Shown: positions 25,201-34,356, counted from the first letter of the stretch. The stretch: 35,122 nucleotides of DNA from Caryophanales bacterium (GCA_029256085.1 JAQSYP010000013.1:1-35122); one strand, 5' to 3'. Translations and numbers: made by a program. The notes: generated from the sequence alone by a model not told the origin.

Positions 25201-25240
25201 CAAAAAAGCAAAAAAACAACTTTTAGAAAAAAATGTTTAA
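22232..25240 (+). CDS. SwrC/YerP-like RND multidrug exporter
   Basis: A 1002-residue RND (AcrB/SwrC) pump. Two homologous halves each have one N-terminal membrane helix, a large extracellular porter region and a bundle of helices: the first bundle near 325-500, the second near 835-1000. The proton-relay pair is in GRLVDDSIVVIENIFRK (helix 4). In B. subtilis SwrC gives surfactin self-resistance. I chose ATG 22232 (MSWLTKWSFKNKAAVS), with GGGAGGG upstream, over the 15-residue longer reading. No membrane-fusion gene is next to it, as is usual for Gram-positive RND pumps. Substrate unknown. Confidence 0.9.
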   Translation: MSWLTKWSFKNKAAVSIMSLLILLMGVISYFRLPMEFLPPADQPFISIVTIGHGVDANTMEDQVTTVIEDAVVGVKGKKNIFSTTGDGFSKVDVHLDSKADKKASKQEIVDSLAMIPLPQNVMKPNVVLLNTSQIPVSEVSLVFDNGLTPKNIEYANKEILPYLKEIKGISSVQTFGNTSSYVSIKIDNLKLAKNNVQLQSIFTLLKEQNLSVPIAQKNVEGKASNIKVVGNVPDLESLKSLPVGQNTKLSDIAEVTITKPSNTLARINGKEGLFLIISKDSNSNAVDINRDVTKQINKINKKFDDVEADVIFATADMVENSVNSMMKEVLLGALFATIVIMLFLRNIRSTLITIVSIPLSLAFTLYLLRESGVTLNILTLGGVAVAVGRLVDDSIVVIENIFRKTQKEKLSKELIIEATREVGSAITSSTITTVAVFLPLGLVNGGLQEFLLPFALTVTYSLLASLIVALTVVPLMSYGLLKNTTLKPHKRPEGYIKILKWSLNHKWVVLLTSFVLFAGSIGGYIVLPKGAVTDSQSELVSVVLKYPSDTPIEKVKEEALELDQYINDIKEVKHSILQLGANEESAKYGQVSSASEPQFTVILKEKKDVKKIVKKIKTQSENYPAAELNVSEASMMGGSNTSITIDILGENLNKLENTSQEVIKEIENIKGVKTVESNMQEKKTVYSLVVDPKLAKADQIAQQTAFMLNQTPIGKLNIENQTLPVLLEPMYDIKNVDDINNIPIMTPMGMSPVSKLVTLEKEEVPTNTFHKDGEQYVRVTASVDPEKLSVISADINKKLFGEKGKGGLDVEDGIKLLVGGASADQADDFTDLYMTMLVSIGLVFLIMVITFKTIRAPIAILFSLPLAAIGAILGLIVSGIPVDITSLLGALMLIGVVVTNAIVLLDKVKQNEENMIIRDALVEAAATRIRPIIMTAVATICAMLPLLFKEAEVGNLVSANLAVVVIGGLSVATLLTLVVIPVVYELLHFKKAKKQLLEKNV

Positions 25241-25244
25241 TATC

Positions 25245-25283
25245 AAAAGAGCGTGTCGGTTATTTCAGACACGCTCTTTTTTA
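25245..25283 (+). terminator. terminator of the RND pump gene
   Basis: AAAGAGCGTGTC-GGTTATTTCA-GACACGCTCTTT followed by TTT. A-rich bases on the other side may let it serve the minus-strand gene too. Confidence 0.88.
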
Positions 25284-25303
25284 AGGAAATTATAGGTATT
25301 ACC

Positions 25304-26041
25304 TTATTTATCAATTAACGCCTCTAAAAATTTTAGTGGGGTATTAAGTCTATTATTATTATCAATAACAATATACTCTTCCTCAGCTTCATCCAACTTT
25401 TTCAGGTGGTTTACTTCTACATTTATTCTTTCCATTTTCTTATCAAGTTCACTAGACATTCTTGATGCTTCACGAAGTTCATTAAGCAGTTTCTGAGGAA
25501 CTTCTTTATTATATTTATAAAAGATTTTATGCTCAAGACTTGCCCAAAAATCCATAGCGATAGTTCGAATTTGTATTTCCACGTATACAGCTACTTCTCT
25601 GTCAGACATAAAAATTGGTATTTCAATTATCATATGCAAACTTTGGTACCCATTTGGTTTAGGGTTTTTAATATAATCTTTATATTCTATAACTTTTATA
25701 TCTTTTTGTTTTTGAATCATCTTGCTTATTTCATAAATATCAGAAATAAATGAACAAGTGATTCGAAGTCCTGCTATATCTCTAATATTTTCTCTTATCG
25801 AATCAAGATTTGGCTCACAGCCTTTTCGATAAATCTTATTAATTATACTTTCAGGTGATTTAACACGAGATTTTACATGCTCTATTGGATTGTACTCGTG
25901 CATATAGTTAAATTCTTCACTTAGAATATTAATTTTAGTGTCCATCTCGTCTAATGCAAACTTATATGCCATCATAAATCTTGTTAGTTCAGTTTTTAAT
26001 AATTTAAATTCCTTTAGGTTTATAACACTATCCATATTCAA
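25304..26041 (-). CDS. Small alarmone synthetase RelP (YwaC/SasA)
   Basis: A 245-residue RelA/SpoT-type synthetase without hydrolase, TGS or ACT domains. It matches B. subtilis YwaC in NPIEHVKSRVKSPESIINK, ENIRDIAGLRITCSFISDIY, NPKPNGYQSLH and EIQIRTIAMDFWASLEHKIFYK. It makes (p)ppGpp from ATP and GDP/GTP, often under wall stress. It is about 35 residues longer than YwaC, mainly at the C-terminus. Start: TTG 26041 has AGGAAG at good spacing; ATG 26035, two codons in, is the alternative. Confidence 0.9.
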   Translation of the reverse strand: MNMDSVINLKEFKLLKTELTRFMMAYKFALDEMDTKINILSEEFNYMHEYNPIEHVKSRVKSPESIINKIYRKGCEPNLDSIRENIRDIAGLRITCSFISDIYEISKMIQKQKDIKVIEYKDYIKNPKPNGYQSLHMIIEIPIFMSDREVAVYVEIQIRTIAMDFWASLEHKIFYKYNKEVPQKLLNELREASRMSSELDKKMERINVEVNHLKKLDEAEEEYIVIDNNNRLNTPLKFLEALIDK

Positions 26042-26116
26042 TAGATTACTTCCTCTCTCTAAATAGATATTAAAATACTAACATCTAAATGTGAATTCTA
26101 TATGTACTGTATGATT

Positions 26117-26368
26117 TTAATCTTCCTTTTCAGTGTTGTTTTGGTTTTTTATCCATTTGAATGGATTTAATAGATCACGATATTTACTCGCCAATTCATG
26201 ACCAATAAATAGAACACCAATCCAAAATAATACTTCTGCTAAAATAACGGCACTAGAGACGAAGATAACTTTAAGTTTAGTAGTAATAGTTAAAAAAGGT
26301 ACTACTAACGGTACAATGAATAACGCAAATGATGCAAAAATCATATATTTCCCAAGCTTCTTTTTCAT
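26117..26368 (-). CDS. Small two-helix membrane protein (transporter-suffix-like)
   Basis: An 83-residue protein with two hydrophobic segments (YMIFASFALFIVPLVVPFL and VIFVSSAVILAEVLFWIGVLFIG) and a basic C-terminus. It resembles the short Bacillus proteins annotated as transporter suffix domain proteins; function unknown. I place the start at MKKKLGKY (26368), with AGAGGAA upstream; the longer reading overlaps the upstream gene. It follows the UPF0060 gene by 17 bases. Confidence 0.72.
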   Translation of the reverse strand: MKKKLGKYMIFASFALFIVPLVVPFLTITTKLKVIFVSSAVILAEVLFWIGVLFIGHELASKYRDLLNPFKWIKNQNNTEKED

Positions 26369-26385
26369 AAAATAATATTCCTCTC

Positions 26386-26709
26386 TTATTGCCTTGGCCC
26401 CCACAAAATTACAGATACGCCTACCAAGCAAATTGTTGCTCCTATCCAATCGTATATATCTGGGGTTTTCTTATCTATTCCCCAGCCCCATAAAACAGAA
26501 AGGATTACAAATACACCTCCATAAGCGGCGTAAACTCTGCCAAAGGTAGGGAAATTTTGTAATGTTGGAATTATACCGTATATAACTAAAAATACACCAC
26601 CAATAATCCCATACCATACTGGTTTACTTTCACGTAACCATAACCAAACAAGATATCCTCCACCTATTTCTGCTAGCCCAGCTACAATAAATATCAATAA
26701 AGTAATCAT
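26386..26709 (-). CDS. UPF0060 (YnfA-family) membrane protein
   Basis: A 107-residue protein with four hydrophobic segments. [44 protein letters not shown] and [19 protein letters not shown] are family hallmarks. YnfA is related in fold to small multidrug resistance pumps; its role here is unknown. AGGAGA precedes the ATG. Confidence 0.92.
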   Translation of the reverse strand: MITLLIFIVAGLAEIGGGYLVWLWLRESKPVWYGIIGGVFLVIYGIIPTLQNFPTFGRVYAAYGGVFVILSVLWGWGIDKKTPDIYDWIGATICLVGVSVILWGPRQ

Positions 26710-26869
26710 TTGGTTCTCCTCTTGTTGGCATTTTCATAGTTTAAGCATATACAAAATCTAAGCTTTTTTCAAAGTTAATCCTTTTTAGTGACAAAACTTC
26801 AAAATTTTTACAAGATCTAATAAACTTTCCTACTAATAAAGACATTAATTCACAAAATTTAAACCCATA

Positions 26870-26907
26870 TAATGCTAAAAACCGCTTGGGAATTACCCAA
26901 ACGGTTT
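26870..26907 (-). terminator. terminator of the nitric oxide reductase gene
   Basis: On the minus strand AAACCGTTTGGG-TAATT-CCCAAGCGGTTT (one U-G pair) followed by TTTAGC. Confidence 0.85.
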
Positions 26908-26910
26908 ATA

Positions 26911-29184
26911 TTATCCTACTTTCTTATATGTTTCATTTCCATCTTGTAATGACCAACCAGTTTTCAACCCTAAAATAAACCACCCTAGAGCTACGAAACC
27001 AGAAGCAAGAATTGTATCGCCAATTACACGAAGCCAGTGGAATGTATGGACTATATCACGATGTAGAAATTCAGCTGATCTAGCATACCACATTCCCTTT
27101 TCAACACTAGCCCATGTCTGCATTAATCCAATTGGTAATACACTAATTAGAACCATTGCAGCAAGCCCTATATTGATTGCCCAAAAGGCATATCTTAAAA
27201 CCCCTGTTTTCCAAATACGTTGACCTGTTAAACCTTTTAGACAGAATAGCATCAACCCAATTCCAAGCATACCATAAACTCCGAAAAGTGCAGTATGTCC
27301 ATGAACAGGTGTAGTATTCAATCCTTGCATATAGTAAAGAGCTATAGGTGGATTAATAAAGAAACCGAAAATACCTGCTCCGATAAAATTCCAGAACGCA
27401 ACAGATACAAAGCAGTAAATCGGCCATTTATATGCTTGTATCCAAGGCTTAGCTCTGCTTAGGGTTAGATTTTCGTATGCTTCAAAGCCAATTAATACTA
27501 ACGGAACTACTTCTAGAGCACTAAAAACAGCTCCATATGCTAAAACACCAATTGGAGTTCCACTAAAGTATAAGTGGTGGAAAGTTCCAATAATCCCTCC
27601 AAACAAGAAGATTGTAGTTGAAAATAACACTGACGCAGTTGCTGTTGCTGTTTTTAATAAGCCCATTCTTGTAAACAAAAACGCTATTACTACAGTTGCA
27701 AATACTTCAAAGAAACCTTCAACCCATAAATGAACTACCCACCAACGCCAATATTCTGCCATTGCTAGATGAGTATGTTGTCCAATAATTAGTCCCGGAA
27801 CATAAAATAAAGGAATTGCTGCTGCGGCAAATAAGAACATCATTAATAAATGTCTGTTTTCATTTGTTTTCTTAAATGCTGGCCAGATTGCTCTTCCCAT
27901 TAAGAATAGCCATAAAAATAAGCCTACTGTTAAGAAAACTTGCCAAAAGAAACCTAAATCAATATATTCATATCCTCTATGACCAAACCAGAAATTTTGA
28001 TCATTTGTAAAACGTTGGTCGATTGCTAGCCATTGCCCTGCCATTGATCCAACTACGATTATTAATAAGCAAACAAATAAAAAATTAACTAGAATCCTTT
28101 GGCCAGGTGGTTCATATCCTGATACTGCCGGAGCCATAAATAGTCCTGTTGCTAACCATGCTGTAGCTATCCATAAAATCCCTAGTTGAGTATGCCACGT
28201 TCTTGCTACTGAGTAAGGTAATATTTCCGCTAAAGGAAAACCATAGAACTCTAAACCTTCTACTGCATAGTGGGCTACAATAGCACCTAGACCAACTTGA
28301 GCCACTATTAGTGCTGCAACAACCCAGAAGAATTTTAACGTCGCCTTCATCGAAGGGGTTGCCGAAAGTGCTAATAATGGGTCCTTTTCAGGATAAGATC
28401 CATCAGTATGGTCTTCCTTATGCCTTTGTACTGCAAAGTACCAAACGAGTAAACCAACACCAAGTAGTAATAGGATTACACTGATTACTGACCAGACAAC
28501 AAGTTCGCCAATCGGCTCGTTGTCAATCAATTTTTCATTAGGCCAATTCGTTGTATATGATACATCGCTCCCAGGTTTATTTGTTGCAGTTGCCCAGGTA
28601 CTCCAGAAGAAAAATGCGGTCATGTCTTTCATCCTTGATGTATTCTTAATAGTATTCTCTGGAATAGCGTAATGCTCTCTTAATTGTTCAAATTTTGGAT
28701 CATTCATAAATAATCCAGAATAATAATCACTTAAGTAACGAACTGCTTCAGCACGATCTTCTGAAATTACAATTTCCTTTGTATCTTTGTTGTATGTATT
28801 AGTTCTAATTTCTTCTTTAAGTCTAGCTTTTAGTTGTGCTTTTTGTTCGTTGTTTAAATCATCATAGTCATTTCCAAAATCGGCATTAGCCCACTTATCG
28901 AGTATAAATACTAACTCTCGATGAAGCCAATCAGCATTCCAGTCAGGCGCGAGATATGCACCATGCCCCCAAATACTTCCTACTTCTTGCCCACCAATTG
29001 ATTGCCATACATTCATACCATCCTGTATGTTTTTACCTGTAATTAATGTGTCTCCATCTTCAGTCACAATTCTATCAGGAATTGGCGGCATTTTTTGATA
29101 AATCTGTCCCCCATAGTATCCCAAAATTGCAAAAGAGATGATAACTACAGCAGATAAACTAAGCCATAACTTTCTATAATTCAT
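26911..29184 (-). CDS. norB: Quinol-dependent nitric oxide reductase (qNor)
   Basis: A 757-residue single-chain NO reductase: 2 NO + 2H+ + quinol electrons to N2O. The N-terminal part is the NorC-like extension with the first helix and external domain (GMNVWQSIGGQEVGSIWGHG, ~55-75). Residues ~280-740 are the haem-copper-oxidase-like core with helix histidines in RTWHTQLGILW, IGQHTHLAMAEYWRWWVVHL, GTFHHLYFSG and NTTPVHGHTALFGVYG. No CxxCH is present, which fits the quinol type. GGAGGTAT lies before the ATG. It has its own terminator and is not in an operon. It suits NO detoxification or truncated denitrification. Confidence 0.94.
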   Translation of the reverse strand: MNYRKLWLSLSAVVIISFAILGYYGGQIYQKMPPIPDRIVTEDGDTLITGKNIQDGMNVWQSIGGQEVGSIWGHGAYLAPDWNADWLHRELVFILDKWANADFGNDYDDLNNEQKAQLKARLKEEIRTNTYNKDTKEIVISEDRAEAVRYLSDYYSGLFMNDPKFEQLREHYAIPENTIKNTSRMKDMTAFFFWSTWATATNKPGSDVSYTTNWPNEKLIDNEPIGELVVWSVISVILLLLGVGLLVWYFAVQRHKEDHTDGSYPEKDPLLALSATPSMKATLKFFWVVAALIVAQVGLGAIVAHYAVEGLEFYGFPLAEILPYSVARTWHTQLGILWIATAWLATGLFMAPAVSGYEPPGQRILVNFLFVCLLIIVVGSMAGQWLAIDQRFTNDQNFWFGHRGYEYIDLGFFWQVFLTVGLFLWLFLMGRAIWPAFKKTNENRHLLMMFLFAAAAIPLFYVPGLIIGQHTHLAMAEYWRWWVVHLWVEGFFEVFATVVIAFLFTRMGLLKTATATASVLFSTTIFLFGGIIGTFHHLYFSGTPIGVLAYGAVFSALEVVPLVLIGFEAYENLTLSRAKPWIQAYKWPIYCFVSVAFWNFIGAGIFGFFINPPIALYYMQGLNTTPVHGHTALFGVYGMLGIGLMLFCLKGLTGQRIWKTGVLRYAFWAINIGLAAMVLISVLPIGLMQTWASVEKGMWYARSAEFLHRDIVHTFHWLRVIGDTILASGFVALGWFILGLKTGWSLQDGNETYKKVG

Positions 29185-29250
29185 CTATACTATACCTCCA
29201 TAAGAATTAATATCAAATTCATTTTTGACAATTTTATGCAAATATAAACA

Positions 29251-29296
29251 AAAAAACCGAAGCCTATTAGGAGAGTTCCTAACATAACTTCGGTTT
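29251..29296 (-). terminator. terminator of the YpzG-like gene
   Basis: AAACCGAAG pairs with CTTCGGTTT around an inner TTAGGA-GAGT-TCCTAA stem; on the minus strand it is followed by TTTTTTTG. Confidence 0.82.
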
Positions 29297-29325
29297 CTGA
29301 GTTTTTCCTACTTCTTTATGACTTT

Positions 29326-29478
29326 CTACCAGCGATGCGCTTTAGCATTAGATCTTAAAATTATGGTCGTTTGTGATGCGCGTGTTTGACCATTAATTTG
29401 TGATGCTAAATGCTTGGGTCTTGTCCAAGTGTGGTGAAAAAGCTGAGATTGCTGATCTAATCGATCTTTATAACTCAT
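29326..29478 (-). CDS. YpzG-like small protein
   Basis: A 50-residue basic protein, MSYKDRLDQQSQLFHHTW then TRPKHLASQINGQTRASQ, ending AKAHRW. It resembles the small Bacillus YpzG family (W-x-R/NPK...QVNGQT motif). No function is known; relatives are small proteins of spore formers. AGAGGTGAT precedes the ATG and a strong terminator follows, so it is a self-contained gene. It is too short for many gene finders. Confidence 0.75.
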   Translation of the reverse strand: MSYKDRLDQQSQLFHHTWTRPKHLASQINGQTRASQTTIILRSNAKAHRW

Positions 29479-29585
29479 CGTCTATCACCTCTTAAGCAGG
29501 ATTTAAACAAGATATTCTAACTGGAATATCATAATTATTTTTAACTAATAACGCAGATGTTATTAAAAAATAAATTGGTAATTTT

Positions 29586-31628
29586 TCAGTTAAGAATTTG
29601 CATTAGCCCATCAATATCAATTGTAGGTCTGCCACATGCGTAATTCTCGCATAAATAAATAGTTGTCTGACCATTAATTTTCTCATAATCTTTAGTGTAA
29701 TTTGCAATCTTGTATATTTTATCTGGATCGTCACTAATTAAATAAGTTAGATTTGGTATATAGTCGTGTTGTAATTTTTTAATAAAATCGATCGTTTTTA
29801 GGTCATCGTTATTCGTTAGTGCAACTAGTTCTTTCGTTCCTAAGAAATTCATCATTACTGCCTGCATTAAGTAGACATGCCCAGTCGGGTACATATTAAT
29901 TGCAAACGAGAAGCTTCTTAAAAGTTGGTTAACTTTTTCTTCTAAAGTGTGCTGTCCAGTTAACTTAGCGAGTCGTAACATCTGAACTGCTGCCACACTG
30001 TTGCCAGAAGGCATTGCTCCATCATAGGATTCTTTCGGTCTTATTATTAACTTCTCAGTATCATTTCCGTATAAGAAGAAACCTCCATCCTTCTCATCCC
30101 AAAATAGTTTAATCATATTTTTAGTTAATGCTGATGCCTTTTCAATAAATTCAGTTTTTAGTGTCGTTTCATAAACCTCTATATATGCCCATAGTAAGAA
30201 TGCATAGTCATCAATAATACCTTTATGCTTTACTTCCCCATCACGATATCTAACCATTACTCTGCCATCGACAATAAGCTCATTCTCAATGAACTCTAAT
30301 GCTCTTAGGGCTTCTTTACCATATTCACCATTATCAAAAACTCGTGCTGCCTTTGTTAACGCAACTATCATTAGGGCATTCCATGACGTAAGTATTTTAT
30401 CATCCTTGTGCGGATGCACCCTTTTTTCTCTGTGATTAAATAATTTTGTTCTAGCTTCTAATAATGAGTTTTTATCTAAAAATGATTCAATCTCTCGTTC
30501 TGTTTTGCCTATTAGATTTGGTATGTTATAACCCTCGAAGTTACCTTCGTTTGTAAAGTTATATAGCCTACAATATTTATTCCCTAGCTCTTCCCCTAGG
30601 ACTTGCTTTATTTCTTGTGGAGTCCAAACGTAAAACTTTCCTTCTACTCCTTCAGAATCCGCATCTTCTGCAGAATAGAATCCACCATCTTTATCTTGCA
30701 TATCCCTCAAAACATATGTGAAAATTTCTTCTGCTGTTTTTTTATACTTATCATCTTTAGTGACTTGATATGCTTCAACATATGTATTAGCGAGTAGTGC
30801 ATTATCGTATAACATCTTTTCAAAGTGTGGAATTAAAAACTTATCATCAGTAGAATAACGTGAGAAACCAAACCCTATATGGTCATAAATTCCACCTTTA
30901 GAAAGTGAATCAAGTGTTTTCGTAACCATTTTTAGAGCAGAATCGTCTTTCTTGACATGATAATAATTTAGTAAGTACGTTAAGCTGTGTGGAGTAGGAA
31001 ATTTAGGAGCTGTGCCGAATCCACCGTTTTCATGGTCAAAGCTATTAGCGTAATCAACAAAGCATTTTACAATTGTATCTTCTTTAACATCCGAAATTTC
31101 TGCATTATTAATTGACTGAAGTCCATCAATTAACTTCATACCAATATCATCTAGTTGCTCACGATCATCCCTATATGCTTCAGCAAGAGATAAGATTATT
31201 TCTTTAAATCCTTGTCGTCCGAATCTCTCATCTCTTGGAAAATATGTTCCAATAAAATAAGGCACCTTGTCAGGTGTCATAAACACACTTAATGGCCACC
31301 CTCCATGTCCAGTCATTAATTGACATGCATTCATATAAATTGTATCTATATCAGGGCGCTCTTCCCTATCTAATTTTATCGATACAAAGTACATATTTAA
31401 TAATTTTGCGATTTCTTCATCTTCAAAACTTTCTCTTTCCATTACATGGCACCAATGACATGTACTATAACCAATGCTTAGAAAGATTGGCTTGTTTTCC
31501 TTTTTAGCAAGTTCAAAAGCTTCTTCTCCCCATGGGTACCAATCTACTGGATTATACGCATGTTGTAATAAATATGGAGATTTTTCATTAATTAAAAGGT
31601 TCGGTTTTCTATTTCGAAGAGTATCCAT
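29586..31628 (-). CDS. YyaL-type thioredoxin-like / DUF255 protein
   Basis: A 680-residue DUF255 protein. The N-terminal thioredoxin-like domain starts [21 protein letters not shown], with the redox motif C57-H-W-C60 in [10 protein letters not shown]. The remainder is an (alpha/alpha)6-barrel-like region ([58 protein letters not shown]). No enzyme activity is established for the bacterial family; human SPATA20 is related. AGGAGG precedes the ATG. It is divergent from the ferredoxin-type gene. Confidence 0.92.
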   Translation of the reverse strand: MDTLRNRKPNLLINEKSPYLLQHAYNPVDWYPWGEEAFELAKKENKPIFLSIGYSTCHWCHVMERESFEDEEIAKLLNMYFVSIKLDREERPDIDTIYMNACQLMTGHGGWPLSVFMTPDKVPYFIGTYFPRDERFGRQGFKEIILSLAEAYRDDREQLDDIGMKLIDGLQSINNAEISDVKEDTIVKCFVDYANSFDHENGGFGTAPKFPTPHSLTYLLNYYHVKKDDSALKMVTKTLDSLSKGGIYDHIGFGFSRYSTDDKFLIPHFEKMLYDNALLANTYVEAYQVTKDDKYKKTAEEIFTYVLRDMQDKDGGFYSAEDADSEGVEGKFYVWTPQEIKQVLGEELGNKYCRLYNFTNEGNFEGYNIPNLIGKTEREIESFLDKNSLLEARTKLFNHREKRVHPHKDDKILTSWNALMIVALTKAARVFDNGEYGKEALRALEFIENELIVDGRVMVRYRDGEVKHKGIIDDYAFLLWAYIEVYETTLKTEFIEKASALTKNMIKLFWDEKDGGFFLYGNDTEKLIIRPKESYDGAMPSGNSVAAVQMLRLAKLTGQHTLEEKVNQLLRSFSFAINMYPTGHVYLMQAVMMNFLGTKELVALTNNDDLKTIDFIKKLQHDYIPNLTYLISDDPDKIYKIANYTKDYEKINGQTTIYLCENYACGRPTIDIDGLMQILN

Positions 31629-31778
31629 TTTGCCTCCTAAAATTATTAGACATAATTTTGTAATCAGTTTCCCCTATAAAGCCAAGATTATTTAATTTTT
31701 GCTATATTTTTTATATAGACACGGAAAGTATTACGCTTGTATTCTTAATGTATACTACCGAGCAATAGGAGGTTCAAC

Positions 31779-32816
31779 ATGAATTTAACTCCAAAAGAGA
31801 ATGTTAATGTAAGAACAAATGTGAAAATTAAAGTTGCGCATAATAAACTACTTAGAAAAACATCACAGTACTTTATTGGACTTTTAATGATTTTGACAGG
31901 TTGGGAGTTTTATCATTTTGTTCAGTTTATTAGAAGTGATGATTATACTACCGCGTTAGCAACTCACCCTGCGGTTGCAGAGAGCTTTCTACCTCAAGCA
32001 GCTTTTTTAGCCTTAAGACTATATTTAGAAACTGGATATATAGATGAAATTCATCCAGCTGGGTTATTTATATTCATAGCTACATTAACAACGGCTTGGC
32101 TATTTAGGAGGGCTTTATGTTCTTGGATATGTCCTATTGGGACTCTATCAGAACATCTTGGTTTATTAGGTAAGAAAATATTCAAAAAGAATATTACAGT
32201 TCCTAAATGGCTAGACACTCTGCTCTTAGGGGTTAAATATTTATTTATTACATTTGTTCTGTTTATGTTAGTCATAATGTCACTTGAAGAAACAATTGCT
32301 TTTATGGAAGCCCCTTATTATGCTATGGCTGACATTGAAATGTTTGATTTTTTCACTGAAATAAGTTGGTTAGGGTTCTCTATAATTCTTGTTTTAACTA
32401 TACTGTCCATGCTGATCAAATCATTTTGGTGTAGATATCTTTGTCCTTACGGAGCTTTTCTAGGAATACTTGGATTCTTTAGTCCAATGAGACTAACAAA
32501 AAATACTACTACTTGTATAGATTGTGGGATATGTAATAAGAATTGCCCAAATGGTGTTGAAATAGCAAAAAGTAGTAATCGTATAATGTCACCAGAGTGT
32601 ACAGGCTGTACATCTTGTGTTAGTGTTTGTCCACAGAAAGGTACTCTTGAGTTTAAACTATTTGGTGTACTAAGTGTTAAGCCTTTATTTTATGGTCTAG
32701 CTTTCTTGTTAGTCTTTTTTGGAATTATATTTGCTGCCAAAATGACAGGTCATTGGGATACAATTATAACAATTGATCAGTATAAATTTTATGATAGGAT
32801 GTTTGGAGAAAAATAG
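31779..32816 (+). CDS. NapH/NosR-like membrane polyferredoxin
   Basis: A 345-residue membrane protein with about five to six helices. Two CxxxCP motifs lie in membrane-proximal loops (CSWICPIG ~112 and CRYLCPYG ~226). Two 4Fe-4S clusters follow: CIDCGICNKNCPNG (~246-259) and CTGCTSCVSVCPQKG (~275-288). This is the layout of NapH and the C-terminal part of NosR, which pass quinol electrons to periplasmic reductases. No nap or nos genes are next to it. AGGAGG lies ahead of the ATG. It stands about 2.6 kb from the NO reductase, so a link with nitrogen-oxide respiration is suggested but not shown. Confidence 0.88.
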   Translation: MNLTPKENVNVRTNVKIKVAHNKLLRKTSQYFIGLLMILTGWEFYHFVQFIRSDDYTTALATHPAVAESFLPQAAFLALRLYLETGYIDEIHPAGLFIFIATLTTAWLFRRALCSWICPIGTLSEHLGLLGKKIFKKNITVPKWLDTLLLGVKYLFITFVLFMLVIMSLEETIAFMEAPYYAMADIEMFDFFTEISWLGFSIILVLTILSMLIKSFWCRYLCPYGAFLGILGFFSPMRLTKNTTTCIDCGICNKNCPNGVEIAKSSNRIMSPECTGCTSCVSVCPQKGTLEFKLFGVLSVKPLFYGLAFLLVFFGIIFAAKMTGHWDTIITIDQYKFYDRMFGEK

Positions 32817-32886
32817 TTTTCTTTGATTTTTTTCAATTAAATGTAGATAATATATGAGAAGTAAATTTATTTGAGGAGAATAAAAC

Positions 32887-33318
32887 ATGCCAGTAAACAT
32901 TTATATTAATTTTAATGGGAATTGTAGAGAAGCAGTACAATTTTATGCAGATGTATTTAATACAGAATCTCCTAGGATTATGTCATTTGGTGATGCCCCG
33001 CCTAACCCTAACCATCCACTTCCAGAAGAGGCAAAAGCATTAGTAATGCATTCAGAATTAAACATCAGTGGTACTAGAATGATGTTTTCTGATGTGTTTC
33101 CTGGCATGCCTTTCGTAGAGGGAAACAACATTAGTCTAACAGTTGTAAGTTCAAATATTGATGATGTAAAATCTCAATTTGATAAACTTAAAGTCGACGG
33201 AAAAGTTGAAATGGAACTTCAAGAAACATTTTGGAGTAAATGCTACGGAAACCTAACAGATAAGTTTGGAATTAAATGGCAATTAAGTTACGATAATGGT
33301 GAGCACGAAAAAGAATAG
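32887..33318 (+). CDS. PhnB-like VOC-fold protein
   Basis: A 143-residue protein of the vicinal-oxygen-chelate/PhnB-like family. The N-terminal INFNGNCREAVQFYADVF and C-terminal FWSKCYGNLTDKFGIKWQL blocks are typical of the group related to glyoxalase and 3-demethylubiquinone methyltransferase-like domains. Substrate and reaction are unknown. GAGGAG is upstream of the ATG. Confidence 0.88.
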   Translation: MPVNIYINFNGNCREAVQFYADVFNTESPRIMSFGDAPPNPNHPLPEEAKALVMHSELNISGTRMMFSDVFPGMPFVEGNNISLTVVSSNIDDVKSQFDKLKVDGKVEMELQETFWSKCYGNLTDKFGIKWQLSYDNGEHEKE

Positions 33319-33326
33319 GTGATTAA

Positions 33327-33443
33327 ATGAAATTCTTTTTGAAATTATTAAAATGGTTTGCTATCTTAATAGTTCTATATTTCACTATTGTAATTTTAGA
33401 TTATATGGATATATTTACAGAAATAAAAGAGTTATTTAAATAA
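33327..33443 (+). CDS. 38-residue single-helix membrane peptide
   Basis: MKFFLKLLKWFAILIVLYFT then IVILDYMDIFTEIKELFK: a basic start, one hydrophobic helix of about 18-20 residues and a charged tail. AGGTGA lies just before the ATG, and the start is 8 bases after the PhnB-like gene's stop. Both genes share the following terminator, so they look co-transcribed. No family is recognised. Confidence 0.6.
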   Translation: MKFFLKLLKWFAILIVLYFTIVILDYMDIFTEIKELFK

Positions 33444-33451
33444 AAGTTGCT

Positions 33452-33480
33452 AAAAGACGTATGAAGATCATACGTCTTTT
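33452..33480. terminator. bidirectional terminator between the 38-residue ORF and map
   Basis: AAAAGACGTATGA-AGA-TCATACGTCTTTT, with A and T runs on both sides, placed between converging genes. Confidence 0.9.
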
Positions 33481-33482
33481 AT

Positions 33483-34229
33483 TTATTGCTTCGTTAAAAT
33501 TATAGGTCCATCTTTAGTTATTGCGATTGTATGTTCATATTGAGCAGATAACTTTCCGTCGACCGTTCTAGCAGTCCATCCGTTGAGATCCATTTTACTG
33601 TGCCAAGTTCCCTCATTTATCATAGGCTCGATTGTTATTACCATACCTTCTTTTAATCTTGAACCCGTATTTTTGTTCCCAAAATGAGGGATTTGTGGTG
33701 GTTCATGTAATGTAGGACCAATTCCATGTGCTGTAAAATCTCTAACAACTGAAAAGCCCTCAGATTCAACATAGGTTTGAATTGCATATCCAATATCTCC
33801 AATACGATTATCAATATATGCTACCTCTATACCTTTTTCAAGAGCTGTTAACGTAACATCTAATAATCTTTTCGTTTTGTCTGGAATTTTACCAACAGCA
33901 TAAGTCCAAGCTGAATCTGCTAATCCTCCATTTAAATTAACAACCATATCAATTGTTACAATATCACCCTTTTTTAATGACTCTCTCCTTGGAAACCCGT
34001 GACATATCTCATCATTAATTGATGCACAAGTAGCAAATTGATAACCTTTATAACCTTTCTGTTCAGGTGTTGCCCCATGCTTGAGCAAGTATTTTTCTAC
34101 AAAAGCATCAATTTCTAACGTTGATATACCTGGTTTAATCAGTTTTGCAATTTCTCTATGACAAGCTGCAAGTAATTTCCCCGCTTCATGCATTAACTGA
34201 ATTTCTCTATCTGATTTTAGTGTTAACAA
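33483..34229 (-). CDS. Methionine aminopeptidase (MapB/YflG-type)
   Basis: About 248 residues; removes the initiator methionine from new proteins. The five metal ligands are visible: Asp in TIDMVVN, Asp in GLADSAWTYAVG, His in AHGIGPTLHEPP, Glu in ITIEPMI and Glu in AQYEHTIAI. It lacks the zinc-finger extension of longer forms. I prefer the TTG at 34229 (MLTLKSDREIQLMHEAG): it aligns with the usual start MxTLKS, and GAGG lies 11 bases upstream. The GTG at 34238 is only two bases from that site. Stands alone, away from the ribosomal-protein operon, as a second map gene often does. Confidence 0.92.
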   Translation of the reverse strand: MLTLKSDREIQLMHEAGKLLAACHREIAKLIKPGISTLEIDAFVEKYLLKHGATPEQKGYKGYQFATCASINDEICHGFPRRESLKKGDIVTIDMVVNLNGGLADSAWTYAVGKIPDKTKRLLDVTLTALEKGIEVAYIDNRIGDIGYAIQTYVESEGFSVVRDFTAHGIGPTLHEPPQIPHFGNKNTGSRLKEGMVITIEPMINEGTWHSKMDLNGWTARTVDGKLSAQYEHTIAITKDGPIILTKQ

Positions 34230-34356
34230 AAAAATCACATCCTCGATTACTAAGCTTTTACTTATATTATAATCAAAAAATAATAATTACTGAGTGGGAT
34301 TTATAAGTTTGATAATAATAATATTGAAAGATAAATAAATAAGGAGTAGATAAAAT

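Noticed and set aside
29185-29250. NsrR, ResD or Fnr binding site upstream of norB
   Set aside because: A short GAATT...AATTC symmetry is present but no convincing match to any of these motifs.
31696-31725. CTATA...TATAG palindrome upstream of the NapH/NosR-like gene as an operator
   Set aside because: The arms are very short and made of A/T only, expected by chance in such AT-rich DNA.
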